Position numbers and translations under genes: made by a program
In this document: piece by piece, positions 7,439 through 15,540 of the stretch
Position numbering within the stretch: position 1 is the first letter of the stretch
Layout of the letters: each line of letters starts with the position of its first letter
The notes under the pieces: generated by a model
Databases searched by the model: none
Told to the model about the DNA's origin: nothing
Seen by the model: the letters and a program-made list of their open reading frames with translations, nothing else
DNA from: Sphingosinicella sp. CPCC 101087
GTDB lineage: Bacteria; Pseudomonadota; Alphaproteobacteria; Sphingomonadales; Sphingomonadaceae
Assembly (NCBI RefSeq): GCF_004151485.1
Contig: NZ_SBFF01000004.1
Coordinates: forward strand, 62,001-126,000
DNA: 64,000 nucleotides
Direction of reading: 5' to 3'

Positions 7439-7468
7439 TTGACGCCCGGCTTTCCGCTCCGCCACTAG
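7439..7468 (+). promoter_or_regulatory. Candidate promoter upstream of gmk
   Basis: TTGACG (7439-7444) with an 18-base spacer to CACTAG (7463-7468). The -10 is weak. It would give a leader of about 110 bases that contains an inverted repeat GTTCCG-N6-CGGAAC (7556-7573) close to the gmk start, which itself has no visible Shine-Dalgarno sequence. Confidence 0.4.
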
Positions 7469-7587
7469 GGCACTCCCCGTGGACGCGGGAGCCTGTTTGC
7501 GATCAGGGAGCGCGGCAAGAAATTGAAACCTGGACCGCTTTCCCACTGCCGTCGGGTTCCGCTCTTCCGGAACGTGGTCTAGCGCGC

Positions 7588-8220
7588 ATGGAAGTCACAA
7601 GCGCCTTCAAACGGAGAGGCCTGCTCTTCGTCCTTTCCAGCCCGAGCGGTGCCGGCAAGTCGACCATCGCTCGCATGCTCCTCGCTACCGACGACGGCAT
7701 CGCCATGTCGATCTCCGCCACCACCCGGCCGATTCGGCCCAGCGAGGAGGATGGACGCGACTATCATTTCGTCGACGACGCCACTTTCGACACGATGGTC
7801 GCAAAGGGGGACTTCCTGGAATGGGCCCACGTCTTCGGCCACCGCTACGGCACGCTGAAGAGCGAGGTGCTCAAGGTGATCGAATCGGGACGCGACGTCC
7901 TGCTCGACATAGACTGGCAGGGTACGCAGCAGCTCAAGCAGGTCGACCCCGACATCGTCAGAGTATTCATCCTGCCGCCATCCCTGGCAGAGCTGGAGCG
8001 CCGCCTGCGGGCCCGCGGAACCGACAGCGAGGAAGTGATCGGCCGCCGGATGGAACGCGCCGCCGCCGAGATGAGCCACTGGGCCGAATATGATTATGTG
8101 CTGATCAACAACAGTGCGGAAAAGTGCCGCGAGCTCGTCCACAACATTCTCAAGGCCGAGCGGCTCAAGGCGACCCGACGGGTGTTCCTCCACGACTTCG
8201 TCCGCGAGCTCATCGGCTGA
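7588..8220 (+). CDS. gmk: Guanylate kinase
   Basis: 210 residues, full length for the family. P-loop SGAGKS with Lys24; the GMP-binding SATTRPIRPSEEDGRDYHFV segment and the FLEWAHVFGHRYGT signature are intact; DIDWQGTQQLK and the lid arginines (RLRARGTDSEEVIGRRM) follow. Converts GMP and ATP to GDP and ADP in the cytoplasm, essential in guanine nucleotide synthesis. No yicC homologue precedes it in this window. No SD sequence before the ATG; a hairpin sits 15 bases upstream. Confidence 0.97.
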   Translation: MEVTSAFKRRGLLFVLSSPSGAGKSTIARMLLATDDGIAMSISATTRPIRPSEEDGRDYHFVDDATFDTMVAKGDFLEWAHVFGHRYGTLKSEVLKVIESGRDVLLDIDWQGTQQLKQVDPDIVRVFILPPSLAELERRLRARGTDSEEVIGRRMERAAAEMSHWAEYDYVLINNSAEKCRELVHNILKAERLKATRRVFLHDFVRELIG

Positions 8221-8338
8221 AGCGCTTCGCCGCCGGAACAAAAGCGTTCCGTCTCGCTTAGGGCTCCCAGAAGGGGGTCGTGATCCGCTCCGGGCCGAGC
8301 CCGAGGCGGTCATGGTCTAGCGCAGAGGGAGGATCGAC

Positions 8339-8920
8339 ATGATACGGGTCATCTTCGGATCGGCGGTCGCTTCGGTCGCGATGTTCGTCATCAGTCTCAT
8401 CTTCTTCGGCCCGCTTGGCCTCAGCAATCTCGGCACCCGCAACGTCGACGACGGGCAGGCCGCGGCAGTTCAGCAGGCGCTCGCCGCAAACCTGCCGCGC
8501 ACCGGCACCTATTTCGTTCCGGAGCCCGGCGCATCGGCCGCCCAGACGGTCATGTACGGCCAAGGGCCGATTGCCACGATCCACTACAATACCGCCGGAT
8601 TTCCGGCGACCGATCCGACGGCGCTGATCGGCGGGCTCGTCTTCAACTTCCTCGTCGCGCTGACGATCGGCGCCGCCCTGATCGGGATAGACCGCCGCGT
8701 TCCCGATTTCCCGTCACGGGCACGGGTGGCGGTCCTAATCGCCGTCGCCGCCGCGACCTTCACGCGACTTGGCGAGCCGATCTACAACCACCACGATTGG
8801 GGCCATTTCATCTACCTCTTCGTCGCCGACGCGCTCGCGCTCGGCGCCGCCGGCCTTATCCTCGCTTATTTCCTGCCGGTCTCCCGGGCTGGTCCGGAGG
8901 ACGCGCCGACCGACGTCTGA
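8339..8920 (+). CDS. Membrane protein of unknown function
   Basis: 193 residues. N-terminal membrane segment about 6-28 (GSAVASVAMFVISLIFFGPL), an extracytoplasmic stretch of about 60 residues, then three further segments (about 99-116, 128-146, 158-178). A PIYNHHDWGHF motif in a loop holds three histidines, possibly ligands. I do not recognise a named family. GGGAGGA (8327-8333) precedes the ATG. Confidence 0.75.
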   Translation: MIRVIFGSAVASVAMFVISLIFFGPLGLSNLGTRNVDDGQAAAVQQALAANLPRTGTYFVPEPGASAAQTVMYGQGPIATIHYNTAGFPATDPTALIGGLVFNFLVALTIGAALIGIDRRVPDFPSRARVAVLIAVAAATFTRLGEPIYNHHDWGHFIYLFVADALALGAAGLILAYFLPVSRAGPEDAPTDV

Positions 8921-9020
8921 CGGCTGCCGAAATTGCACGCGCTCCATGGCCAGGCACGCCCGCCCGGCCTGAAGCCGCTCCAGGACCGGCTGAGCCGGAA
9001 CGAAATGGCAGAGTCCCTTG

Positions 9021-9713
9021 CTATCCGTCCCGTCCCAGCAGGCAGAGGAAGCGGAAGCCCGCCTCGAAATCGTGCCGGCGGGCCGCAAGCGCCTTCGCCG
9101 CCTCGGCATCCTCGCCCCATTGCTCGGCCTGCCATTGCTCATCCAGAGTGGCGGCCGCCCAGGCGGTCTCTAGGTCGATTCCGCCTTCGGTAAGCGCCAG
9201 GGCCACGATGAGCGAGCCCGACACCGTCACCAAGGGGGAGAGGCCGGCCAGCTCGAATGCGTTCCGGGCCTGGACCGCCTGGGCCAGGCGATCGAGCGTT
9301 CCCGGCGGCTGCGGACGATGGATGATTCCCGTCGCGACTTCGAAATCTGCGTCGTACCGCCGCCGCGCCCAAGCCAGGATCGGGTCCCACTGCTCCGCCT
9401 GGCGCTCCGCCAGCCGCGGCGGAGCCTCCGCCCGATAGCAGAGCAAGTCGCTTTCGCCATAGACGGCGAGGCTGCGGGCGAATGCCGCCCGATCCAGGGC
9501 GATCCGGTCGATCGCGGCGTTGGCGAGGCCGGTCAGCGGCATGGAATGGGGATCGATCTTCTCGCCTTGGGCATTCCACTCGGCCGCCACCGCCTCGGCG
9601 AGCGCACCAGTCGGAAGCGCCAGCGCTTTTCGGCCCGGAGTCCGGATCGGCTTCCCGTCGAGCAGGACCGCACCGCCACGCTCGGTCTCGGCTTGCTTGT
9701 AAAAGCGCCTCAC
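9021..9713 (-). CDS. ATP12-family F1-ATPase assembly chaperone
   Basis: 230 residues from a GTG at 9713. The start MRRFYKQAETERGG.VLLDGKPIRTP is the standard N-terminus of bacterial ATP12 homologues. Later MPLTGLANAAIDRI and the YGESDLLCYRAE...QAEQWDPIL block are diagnostic. ATP12 binds the F1 alpha subunit during ATP synthase assembly; it is found in mitochondria and alphaproteobacteria. An ATG at 9749 is possible but would overlap the upstream gene by 40 bases, whereas the GTG gives a GTGA overlap of four bases and the family-typical length. Last gene of the six-gene minus-strand operon. Confidence 0.92.
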   Translation of the reverse strand: MRRFYKQAETERGGAVLLDGKPIRTPGRKALALPTGALAEAVAAEWNAQGEKIDPHSMPLTGLANAAIDRIALDRAAFARSLAVYGESDLLCYRAEAPPRLAERQAEQWDPILAWARRRYDADFEVATGIIHRPQPPGTLDRLAQAVQARNAFELAGLSPLVTVSGSLIVALALTEGGIDLETAWAAATLDEQWQAEQWGEDAEAAKALAARRHDFEAGFRFLCLLGRDG

Positions 9714-9940
9714 GGCGTCGGCGGCTCGCGCCAGCGGCGGGCCAGCCATTTCGGACCCCAGAAGCTGACCACCAGAAAGATCAAAGCGAGCGGGAATCCG
9801 ACGATCGACCCCCCCTCGACGAAGATATCGCTTTGCCAGAGCACGAGCGACGCAAGGACGCCGACGGTGGCGCCGATCCGAAGCAGGTTCATCGCAATGA
9901 AGCGGTTGCGCCACATCGCCTCTTGATCTTGGGGAGTCAT
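9710..9940 (-). CDS. Small membrane protein preceding ATP12
   Basis: 76 residues. Two hydrophobic stretches (about 24-40, 44-63) and a basic C-terminus (KWLARRWREPP). The MTPQDQEAMWRNRFIAMNLL start is amphipathic. Overlaps both neighbours by four bases (ATGA with the HAD gene, GTGA with ATP12), which makes it a real, translated gene. Function unknown; its position suggests an inner-membrane role connected to ATP synthase biogenesis, but that is inference from context. Confidence 0.8.
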   Translation of the reverse strand: MTPQDQEAMWRNRFIAMNLLRIGATVGVLASLVLWQSDIFVEGGSIVGFPLALIFLVVSFWGPKWLARRWREPPTP

Positions 9941-10596
9941 GCCATGGCCTTCATCAGTTCGAGTATCTCGAGGGGGTGCTCGGCAAGGTAGTGCGCGCCT
10001 GCCTCACGCAACGCCTCCGGGTCGTGATAGCCCCACGTGACGCCGATCGCCGTCACTCCGGCCGCCCGCGCCATCGCCATGTCGTAGCTCGTGTCGCCGA
10101 TCATCAGGGTCGTCCCGGCCGACGCGCCGGCATCGGCGATCGCCTGTTCGATCATCGACGGATGCGGCTTGGAAGGGTGCCGGTCGGCAGTCTGGAGCGT
10201 GACGAAGCGACCAGCAAGCCCGTGATGATCGAGACACAAAGCAAGGCCCCGGTCGGACTTTCCGGTGGCGACGCCGAGCAGCCAACCCGCCGCCTCCAGC
10301 CGGGCGATCAACTCGTCGATCCCTTCATAGAGCGGCTCGTCGGCCAGGCCACGCGCGCGCATCCCCTGGAAGGCGAGCTTGTAGGCCTCGGCCAAAGCAT
10401 GGTGGGATTCCGAGGCGGCGTCGGGCAGCATCGCCCGCATCGCCTCGACGAGGCTGAGCCCCACCACCGAGCGGGTCCGCTCGCGCGACGGTGCTTCGAG
10501 CCCGGCTGCGGCAAAGCACAGCTCCATTGCCATGCAGATATTGTGCTGGCTGTCGACTAGCGTCCCATCGCAGTCGAAGATGGCGAGGCGATTCAT
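9937..10596 (-). CDS. HAD-IA phosphatase, phosphoglycolate phosphatase-like
   Basis: 219 residues. HAD motif I FDCDGTLVDS (nucleophile Asp8, acid Asp10), motif II ATGKSD, Lys in HPSKPHPSM, motif IV GDTSYDMAMARAAG. The helical cap between motifs I and II (about 17-85) is the C1 type of Gph/PgmB-like enzymes. Removes phosphate from a small metabolite; 2-phosphoglycolate is plausible but cannot be proved. ATG at 10596 overlaps the stop of the PaiB-like gene by four bases. Confidence 0.9.
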   Translation of the reverse strand: MNRLAIFDCDGTLVDSQHNICMAMELCFAAAGLEAPSRERTRSVVGLSLVEAMRAMLPDAASESHHALAEAYKLAFQGMRARGLADEPLYEGIDELIARLEAAGWLLGVATGKSDRGLALCLDHHGLAGRFVTLQTADRHPSKPHPSMIEQAIADAGASAGTTLMIGDTSYDMAMARAAGVTAIGVTWGYHDPEALREAGAHYLAEHPLEILELMKAMA

Positions 10597-11210
10597 GCCC
10601 GGTCCCCGCCGCCGGGGGCCGGGATGGCTTTCTGAAGCATCAGCCGCGCCATTTCGGGGTCGAGCGCGGCAAGACCGTCGGCGGCCCCGAGCCGCTCCGC
10701 CTCGCTCTTGTTCTGGCCGAGCTTGAGGGTTCCGCGCAGATCCTCGATCTTCAACTCGAAGCCGATGATCGCCTTCAGCAGGCCCTCGAACCGGCCCGGC
10801 GACATCTTGGCGCGGGTCCAAGGCGGCTTTGGCGCGAGCCGCGCCTCTTGCTCGGCGCTGAGATCCTCAAGCTGCTGCGTCAGCTCCGCCTGGTCGAGCC
10901 GGCGTAGCGGACCTTCAGCTTCTACCGCGACATAGTTCCAGGTCGGGACCTGGTCCGCCGTCCCGTACCAGTCGGGGCTGATATAGGCTTCGGGCCCGAC
11001 GCAGGAGGCGATCGCTCGCGCGCCGTCGAGTCGCGACGAGGCGCGATTCCCGCGCGCGACATGGAAGAGAATTCGGTCCGGCGAACGGACCACGACCGGC
11101 GCGTGGACAAGGATCGGACCATCGGCGCAGATCGTGCAAAAGGCGACCTCGCGCACGAGATCGAGCATCGAGTCCCGGTCCTTCCAGACAAAGGCGCGAT
11201 TGGGATGCAT
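10593..11210 (-). CDS. PaiB-like FMN-binding protein
   Basis: 205 residues, similar in layout to Bacillus PaiB: HPNRAFVWKDRDSMLDLVRE start, flavin split-barrel core with HAPVVV and LFHVARGNR, VPTWNYVAVEAEG, and the C-terminal IVGFE-like segment (here KAIIGFELKIEDLRGTLKLG). PaiB is described as a negative regulator of sporulation/protease genes, but most proteobacterial members are probably flavin or heme oxygenase-like enzymes. Starts one base after the end of the pseudouridine synthase gene. Confidence 0.9.
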   Translation of the reverse strand: MHPNRAFVWKDRDSMLDLVREVAFCTICADGPILVHAPVVVRSPDRILFHVARGNRASSRLDGARAIASCVGPEAYISPDWYGTADQVPTWNYVAVEAEGPLRRLDQAELTQQLEDLSAEQEARLAPKPPWTRAKMSPGRFEGLLKAIIGFELKIEDLRGTLKLGQNKSEAERLGAADGLAALDPEMARLMLQKAIPAPGGGDRA

Positions 11211-12320
11211 TCAGTGTCCGCCCTCGTCGCGCCTCCGGCTTCGCCGCTCGCCGCGCCGCCCCTTGCGCCGAGCCTTCGCAGCGGCGCCGGCAGCGCGCCG
11301 CTTGCCCTCGGGCGTGTCCGAATATCTGACTTCGTCGAGCGGCAGGTCGCCGAGTGCCGGGTCGAAACCGAGCGAGGCCAGGCTCTCGCGGAAGTGGTCG
11401 GCGGGCTCCGCGGTGACGTCGATCCGGCCACCGTCGGGATGGTCGATCCTCAGCCGACGGGCGTGGAGGTGCATCTTGCGGCTGATGGATCCGGTCAGGA
11501 AGGCTTCCTGCCCGCCATATTTGCCGTCGCCGACGATCGGGTGGCCGATCGCGGCCATGTGGACGCGCAACTGGTGCGTGCGCCCGGTGTGCGGCTGCAA
11601 CTCGATCCAGGCCGCGCGGTTGCCGGCGCGATCGATCACGCGGTACCGGGTTCGCGCGGGCTGGCCCGCTTCACCCTGGTCAACGTGCATCTTTTCGCCG
11701 CCGGTTCCCGGCTGCTTGGCAAGCGGAAGCTCGATCAGTCCGTCCTCGACCGATGGCACGCCGACCACCAAGGCCCAGTAGACCTTTCGGGCGGTGCGGC
11801 CGGAGAAGGCCTTGGAGAAGAAAGCGGCGGCGCGTGGCGTGCGGGCCACCAGCAGGACTCCCGAAGTGTCCTTGTCGAGCCGGTGGACGAGCTTGGGCCG
11901 CGGCCCTCCTTCCTCGGCGAGGCCATCGAGCAGCCGGTCGAGATGGAGCACGGTCTTCGTCCCGCCCTGGGTGGCGAGCCCCGGCGGCTTGTTCATGACG
12001 ATGGCGGCCGGATCGCTATGGATCACCAGCGATCGCACGAAATCCACCTCGTCCGGGGTCAGCGTCTCCCGGACGGGGCGGCTGCGGCCCGTCTCGGCGG
12101 CCGGCTCGTCGATCGGCGGCACCCGGATCGTCTGGCCGGCTTCGATCCTGTCCCCGGGGGCGGCGCGACGGCCGTCCACCCGAAGCTGTCCGGTCCGGGC
12201 CCATCGGGCCACCATCCCGAAGCTCGCCTCCGGCAGGTTGCGGCGGAACCAGCGGTCGAGGCGGATCCCGTCATCCTCCTCTTCGACGGTGAAGGTACGG
12301 ACCTGTTCCGAAGCGCTCAT
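11211..12320 (-). CDS. RluA-family pseudouridine synthase (RluC/D-like)
   Basis: 369 residues. N-terminal S4 RNA-binding domain (about 14-75), catalytic domain with HRLDKDTSGVLLVART (catalytic Asp in HRLD), the KVYWALVVG strand and HTGRTHQLRVHM. An Arg/Lys-rich tail (last about 35 residues, KRRAAGAAAKARRKGRRGER) extends the usual length of about 320 and probably binds rRNA. Modifies uridines in 23S rRNA; exact positions cannot be assigned. ATG at 12320 overlaps the crcB stop by four bases. Confidence 0.94.
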   Translation of the reverse strand: MSASEQVRTFTVEEEDDGIRLDRWFRRNLPEASFGMVARWARTGQLRVDGRRAAPGDRIEAGQTIRVPPIDEPAAETGRSRPVRETLTPDEVDFVRSLVIHSDPAAIVMNKPPGLATQGGTKTVLHLDRLLDGLAEEGGPRPKLVHRLDKDTSGVLLVARTPRAAAFFSKAFSGRTARKVYWALVVGVPSVEDGLIELPLAKQPGTGGEKMHVDQGEAGQPARTRYRVIDRAGNRAAWIELQPHTGRTHQLRVHMAAIGHPIVGDGKYGGQEAFLTGSISRKMHLHARRLRIDHPDGGRIDVTAEPADHFRESLASLGFDPALGDLPLDEVRYSDTPEGKRRAAGAAAKARRKGRRGERRSRRRDEGGH

Positions 12321-12694
12321 GCCGCCGCCCGGGCCAGCCAGAGGCCGGCAAAGAGCAAGGCCAGCGCGCCGGCGACAGAGACGAGGACGTAAGAGGCCGC
12401 CTGTCCGACGTCGCCCCGCTGGAGCATGTAAGCGGTCTCCGCGCTGAAGGCGGAGAAGGTGGTGAAGCCGCCGAGCAACCCGACGCCCAGGAATAGCCGC
12501 CACGGATCGGCCGTCCCGCCGCGATCGAGGAGAAAGCCGAGCAGCAACCCGGCGCACAGGCCGCCGGCCAGGTTCACCAGCAACGTACCCCACGGAAAGG
12601 CGGCCCCGAGCCGCCGCGCCGCGGCAAGCCCCACGCCGTAGCGCATGCCGGCACCGAGCGCGCCGCCCATCATGACGAGGAGGAGGTTGGGCAT
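12317..12694 (-). CDS. crcB: Fluoride exporter CrcB/Fluc
   Basis: 125 residues with four membrane segments and the diagnostic GGFTTFSAFSAE motif (phenylalanine box and Na+ site region) plus the N-terminal GGALGAGMRYGV and GTLLVNLAG. Forms a dual-topology dimer that releases cytoplasmic fluoride. Start at 12694; a longer reading to 12718 lacks the family N-terminus. First gene of a six-gene overlapping operon; no obvious fluoride riboswitch is visible in the 74 bases before it. Confidence 0.95.
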   Translation of the reverse strand: MPNLLLVMMGGALGAGMRYGVGLAAARRLGAAFPWGTLLVNLAGGLCAGLLLGFLLDRGGTADPWRLFLGVGLLGGFTTFSAFSAETAYMLQRGDVGQAASYVLVSVAGALALLFAGLWLARAAA

Positions 12695-12768
12695 CGCCGC
12701 GGATGTAGCGAGCCGCACGGCGGGACGCCAGTGGCGCAGCCGGCCCCTTTCGTCAGAGGGGCCGCCGA

Positions 12769-13443
12769 TCAGGCCCCTTTGTTGACGATCAGCGCAACGT
12801 CCGAACCGCGTTCGAGCGGAGTCACGATCAGGTAGAAGGCGCCGTCATTGCCGGCATCGACGCCGCCAAGGACGTGGTCGGCGCCGCGCACCTGATGCTC
12901 GGCCGAGAAGCCGGCCCGGGTGGCGAGGCCGCGATAATGATCGAGGACACGCGCATAAGGGTCGGACGTGCGGAAGGTGACGACGCGCATGTGGCAATTG
13001 CCCGAATCGCTACCGGCCGCCTCGGTCACGCGTCCGCCAGGATAAGGCGGGAAGGCCGCCGGCAGACGCTCGGCCCATTGCGGGCCATATTGGAACGGAA
13101 CGCCGCAAGCGCTCGTCTCGACGCCCCCGGCCGATGCGGCGCGGGCGCGGTTGCCTCCGGCCATCGCACGACGCGCGCTTTCGGCCGCCGATCCTGCGGG
13201 ATATTGCGCCTGGACCGGCCCCTCGGGCGGGCGGACCGTGTTGGGATGCGCCTGCTGCACCAGATTGGGGTCGACCAGGATCTGGTCCTCCAAGGCGCTG
13301 GTCAGCGCCGGATCGGCGCCGTTGGCGAGCAGGGCGTTGTCGAGCTCGGATAGGTTGTTGCCCTCGCCCCCGCCACAGGCGGCAAGCGCGAGCAGGCCGA
13401 CCAGGGCGGCCGTGCGGGAAAGGCGGGAGAATCGGGTCTGCAT
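12769..13443 (-). CDS. Lipoprotein of unknown function
   Basis: 224 residues. Lipobox LALAAC with Cys23 after a basic n-region. The C-terminal half (about 110-222) looks like a small mixed alpha/beta domain (CHMRVVTFRTSDPYARVLDHY ends a strand-helix), with a linker of about 80 residues rich in Ala, Gly and Pro before it. I do not recognise a named domain; likely anchored to the outer membrane. Stands alone, divergent from nothing and followed by crcB on the same strand. Confidence 0.8.
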   Translation of the reverse strand: MQTRFSRLSRTAALVGLLALAACGGGEGNNLSELDNALLANGADPALTSALEDQILVDPNLVQQAHPNTVRPPEGPVQAQYPAGSAAESARRAMAGGNRARAASAGGVETSACGVPFQYGPQWAERLPAAFPPYPGGRVTEAAGSDSGNCHMRVVTFRTSDPYARVLDHYRGLATRAGFSAEHQVRGADHVLGGVDAGNDGAFYLIVTPLERGSDVALIVNKGA

Positions 13444-13506
13444 GTCGCGGCTCCTCTTGGCCGCCTTCTAGCGCAAAAGCCCCCGCCGATGGGTGAGCAG
13501 ACATGG

Positions 13507-13896
13507 TTAATCGGCGCCCGGCGGCGCCTGTGTGTCATAATCGGACTGCCAGAAGGCGAAGGTTTCCGCCTGCATCGCGGCGATGAAGCGGGCGGCTTCC
13601 GGCCCATCCCAGGGACCTTCATAACCGCGCTCACGGCCGCCTCCGGCGAGCCACCAGCCCTGGCCGGGCAGGCCGTCGCTCCGGCGCACGACCAGGACCG
13701 CCAGCTCCGGCTCGCCGCGTTCGGCGGCGACCCGGTCGATCTCGCCGAGAATGGCGCAGAGCTGGCGCATCTTCGGCCGCGAAAAGGCATAGCCGAGATG
13801 CTCGAGCAACTCGCCATAGCTCAGAGCCACGCCGGAACGGGCGGCGGCGACGAGATGCGCACGCACCTCATCGGGATCGGCGAGCGGTTCGGCCAT
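13507..13896 (-). CDS. Conserved cytoplasmic protein of unknown function
   Basis: 129 residues. The helical N-terminus contains SYGELLEHLGYAFSRPKMRQ and LCAILGEIDRVA, followed by GEPELAVLVVRRSDGLPGQG and a WW-containing segment. The winged-helix-like start followed by the 'GLPGQGWW' loop resembles proteins that I have seen misannotated as ribose-phosphate pyrophosphokinase; the PRPP-binding loop of that enzyme is absent. ATG at 13896. No function assigned. Confidence 0.75.
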   Translation of the reverse strand: MAEPLADPDEVRAHLVAAARSGVALSYGELLEHLGYAFSRPKMRQLCAILGEIDRVAAERGEPELAVLVVRRSDGLPGQGWWLAGGGRERGYEGPWDGPEAARFIAAMQAETFAFWQSDYDTQAPPGAD

Positions 13897-13948
13897 GTCC
13901 CTCCCTCGCCGGCAGCGGATGCGCCTCGCCGCCGGAAGAAGGCTCGTA

Positions 13949-14470
13949 TCAATTCGAACCGGAGAGGAGAAGTCGCCCTTCGGTGCCGCCGCCCGCGCCG
14001 GGCGCGATCCGGAGGGTGAAGCGATCGCCATCCTGGCGATCGGTGCCGGTGACGACGAAGCCGTTCCCTTCCGGCCGCGCCGTTTCGAGCGCGAATTCCT
14101 GCCCTCGCGCCGGATCGCGATACCAGCCGACGACCTGTCCAGGCGCGTCGCCCGTGGTGAAGCGCAGCTCGACCTCGCCGCCATCCTGGCCGCCCGGCCC
14201 TTCCCGTCCGCCCTGGACGTGCATGCCCGCGAAGGTGGATCCCGGATAGAGCAGGCTTCCTTCATCCATCTCGGCACGCGAACGGATGCCCTCGGGAATG
14301 CTGATCGACATGTTGAAGCCGGGCGCCTCCACGGTGAGTCGCCCCTCCTCGGCCCGCCCGGCCGCGCTGGCATTCTCCTCGACTGAGGGCGCGTCGTTGC
14401 CGATCCGCGCCTCGCAGGCGACCAGCAGGGTGGCGGCGGCCATGGCCGGAACCAGCTTCGAGAGGGTCAT
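13949..14470 (-). CDS. Lipoprotein of unknown function
   Basis: 173 residues with lipobox TLLVAC (Cys19). Mature region is acidic and Gly-rich at both ends, with a compact domain (about 45-170): GFNMSISIPEGIRSRAEM, a LLYPGSTFAGMHV strand and a VVGWYRDPARGQEF segment. Not a family I can name. Divergent from rarD; a perfect 20-base dyad lies between their starts. Confidence 0.78.
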   Translation of the reverse strand: MTLSKLVPAMAAATLLVACEARIGNDAPSVEENASAAGRAEEGRLTVEAPGFNMSISIPEGIRSRAEMDEGSLLYPGSTFAGMHVQGGREGPGGQDGGEVELRFTTGDAPGQVVGWYRDPARGQEFALETARPEGNGFVVTGTDRQDGDRFTLRIAPGAGGGTEGRLLLSGSN

Positions 14471-14508
14471 CCCTTGTCCTCCTCGCCTCGATCAGGAGGC
14501 AATGGTAA

Positions 14509-14528
14509 CTGTATTATCTACGTAATAC
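14509..14528. promoter_or_regulatory. Candidate operator: perfect AT-rich dyad
   Basis: TGTATTA TCTACG TAATACA: 7-bp arms with a 6-base spacer, exceptional AT content for this genome, centred between the divergent lipoprotein (start 14470) and rarD (start 14583). It overlaps a possible -10 (TATTAT). GntR-type regulators favour similar sites, but no such regulator is encoded nearby. Confidence 0.5.
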
Positions 14529-14582
14529 AATACGGGCCGGATCCGCTTGCCCGAGTCTATCGCCTCCCGTAGGGCGCGCGCC

Positions 14583-15494
14583 ATGGCGCACGATTCAAGC
14601 CGCGAGCGCGCCGGGCTGCTGCTCGGTCTGGGCGCCTATCTTTCGTGGGGCGTGCTGCCGCTTTACTTCAAGGCGCTCGCCCACATTCCCGCCACCGAGA
14701 TCATCGCCCACCGGATCATCTGGTCGGTGGTGCTCCTTGCCGTGATCGTCACCCTGTGGCGGCGATGGTCCGCCATCGCCGCTGCCTTCTCCGCGGGCCG
14801 GGTGGTGATCACCCTCATCGTCACGTCCCTGCTGATCGCGATTAACTGGCTGACCTATATCTACGCCGTGGTGAGCGGCCATCTGCTCGAGGGCAGCCTG
14901 GGCTATTATCTCAATCCGCTGGTGAACGTGCTGCTCGGCGTGGTGCTGCTCAAGGAGAAGCTCAGCCGCCCCCGCATCGCCGCCACCCTGCTCGCCGGCG
15001 CCGGAGTCGCGGTGCTTGCCATCGGAGCCGGATCGGGGCTGTGGATCAGCCTGACCCTAGCCGTCTCGTTCGGCCTCTACGGCTTCGTCCGAAAGGTGGC
15101 GCCGGTCGATTCCCTCGAGGGACTGTCGATCGAAACCGCGCTCCTGGCGCCGATCGCCCTGGGCTGGGTCCTATGGCTGCAGCAGGCCGGCAGCGGCGGC
15201 CTCGGCCAGTTCGGCTGGGGTACGGACGTCCTGCTCGCGCTCGGCGGCGCGGTCACCGCCATCCCGCTGCTGCTGTTCACCGGCGCGGCGCGGCGCCTGC
15301 CCTATTCAACCCTCGGCTTTCTCCAATATATCGCGCCGTCGCTCCAGTTCCTCCTTGCCGTCCTGGCGTTCGGAGAGCCGCTGACGACGGCGCACATGAT
15401 CTGCTTCGGCGCAATCTGGACCGCGCTCGTCATCTTCACCCTCGACGGCTTGTGGTCGGCACGGTCGCGGGCCGGGCCGACAGCGCCGGCTTGA
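14583..15494 (+). CDS. rarD: RarD-like EamA-family transporter
   Basis: 303 residues with ten predicted membrane segments in two EamA repeats. RarD hallmarks: AYLSWGVLPLYFKALAHIPA, EIIAHRIIWSVVLL, INWLTYIYAV and the C-terminal LGFLQYIAPSLQFLLAVLAF. RarD is linked to chloramphenicol tolerance; the natural substrate is unknown. ATG at 14583 was preferred over an upstream TTG because the family N-terminus begins a few residues later. Confidence 0.93.
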   Translation: MAHDSSRERAGLLLGLGAYLSWGVLPLYFKALAHIPATEIIAHRIIWSVVLLAVIVTLWRRWSAIAAAFSAGRVVITLIVTSLLIAINWLTYIYAVVSGHLLEGSLGYYLNPLVNVLLGVVLLKEKLSRPRIAATLLAGAGVAVLAIGAGSGLWISLTLAVSFGLYGFVRKVAPVDSLEGLSIETALLAPIALGWVLWLQQAGSGGLGQFGWGTDVLLALGGAVTAIPLLLFTGAARRLPYSTLGFLQYIAPSLQFLLAVLAFGEPLTTAHMICFGAIWTALVIFTLDGLWSARSRAGPTAPA

Positions 15495-15540
15495 GGCCAG
15501 CCGCATACGGAGTCATGCTGCCGCCCTGGTGAGGTGCCGC

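Noticed and set aside
12695-12768. Fluoride riboswitch before crcB
   Set aside because: The 74-base gap is short and has no recognisable crcB motif.
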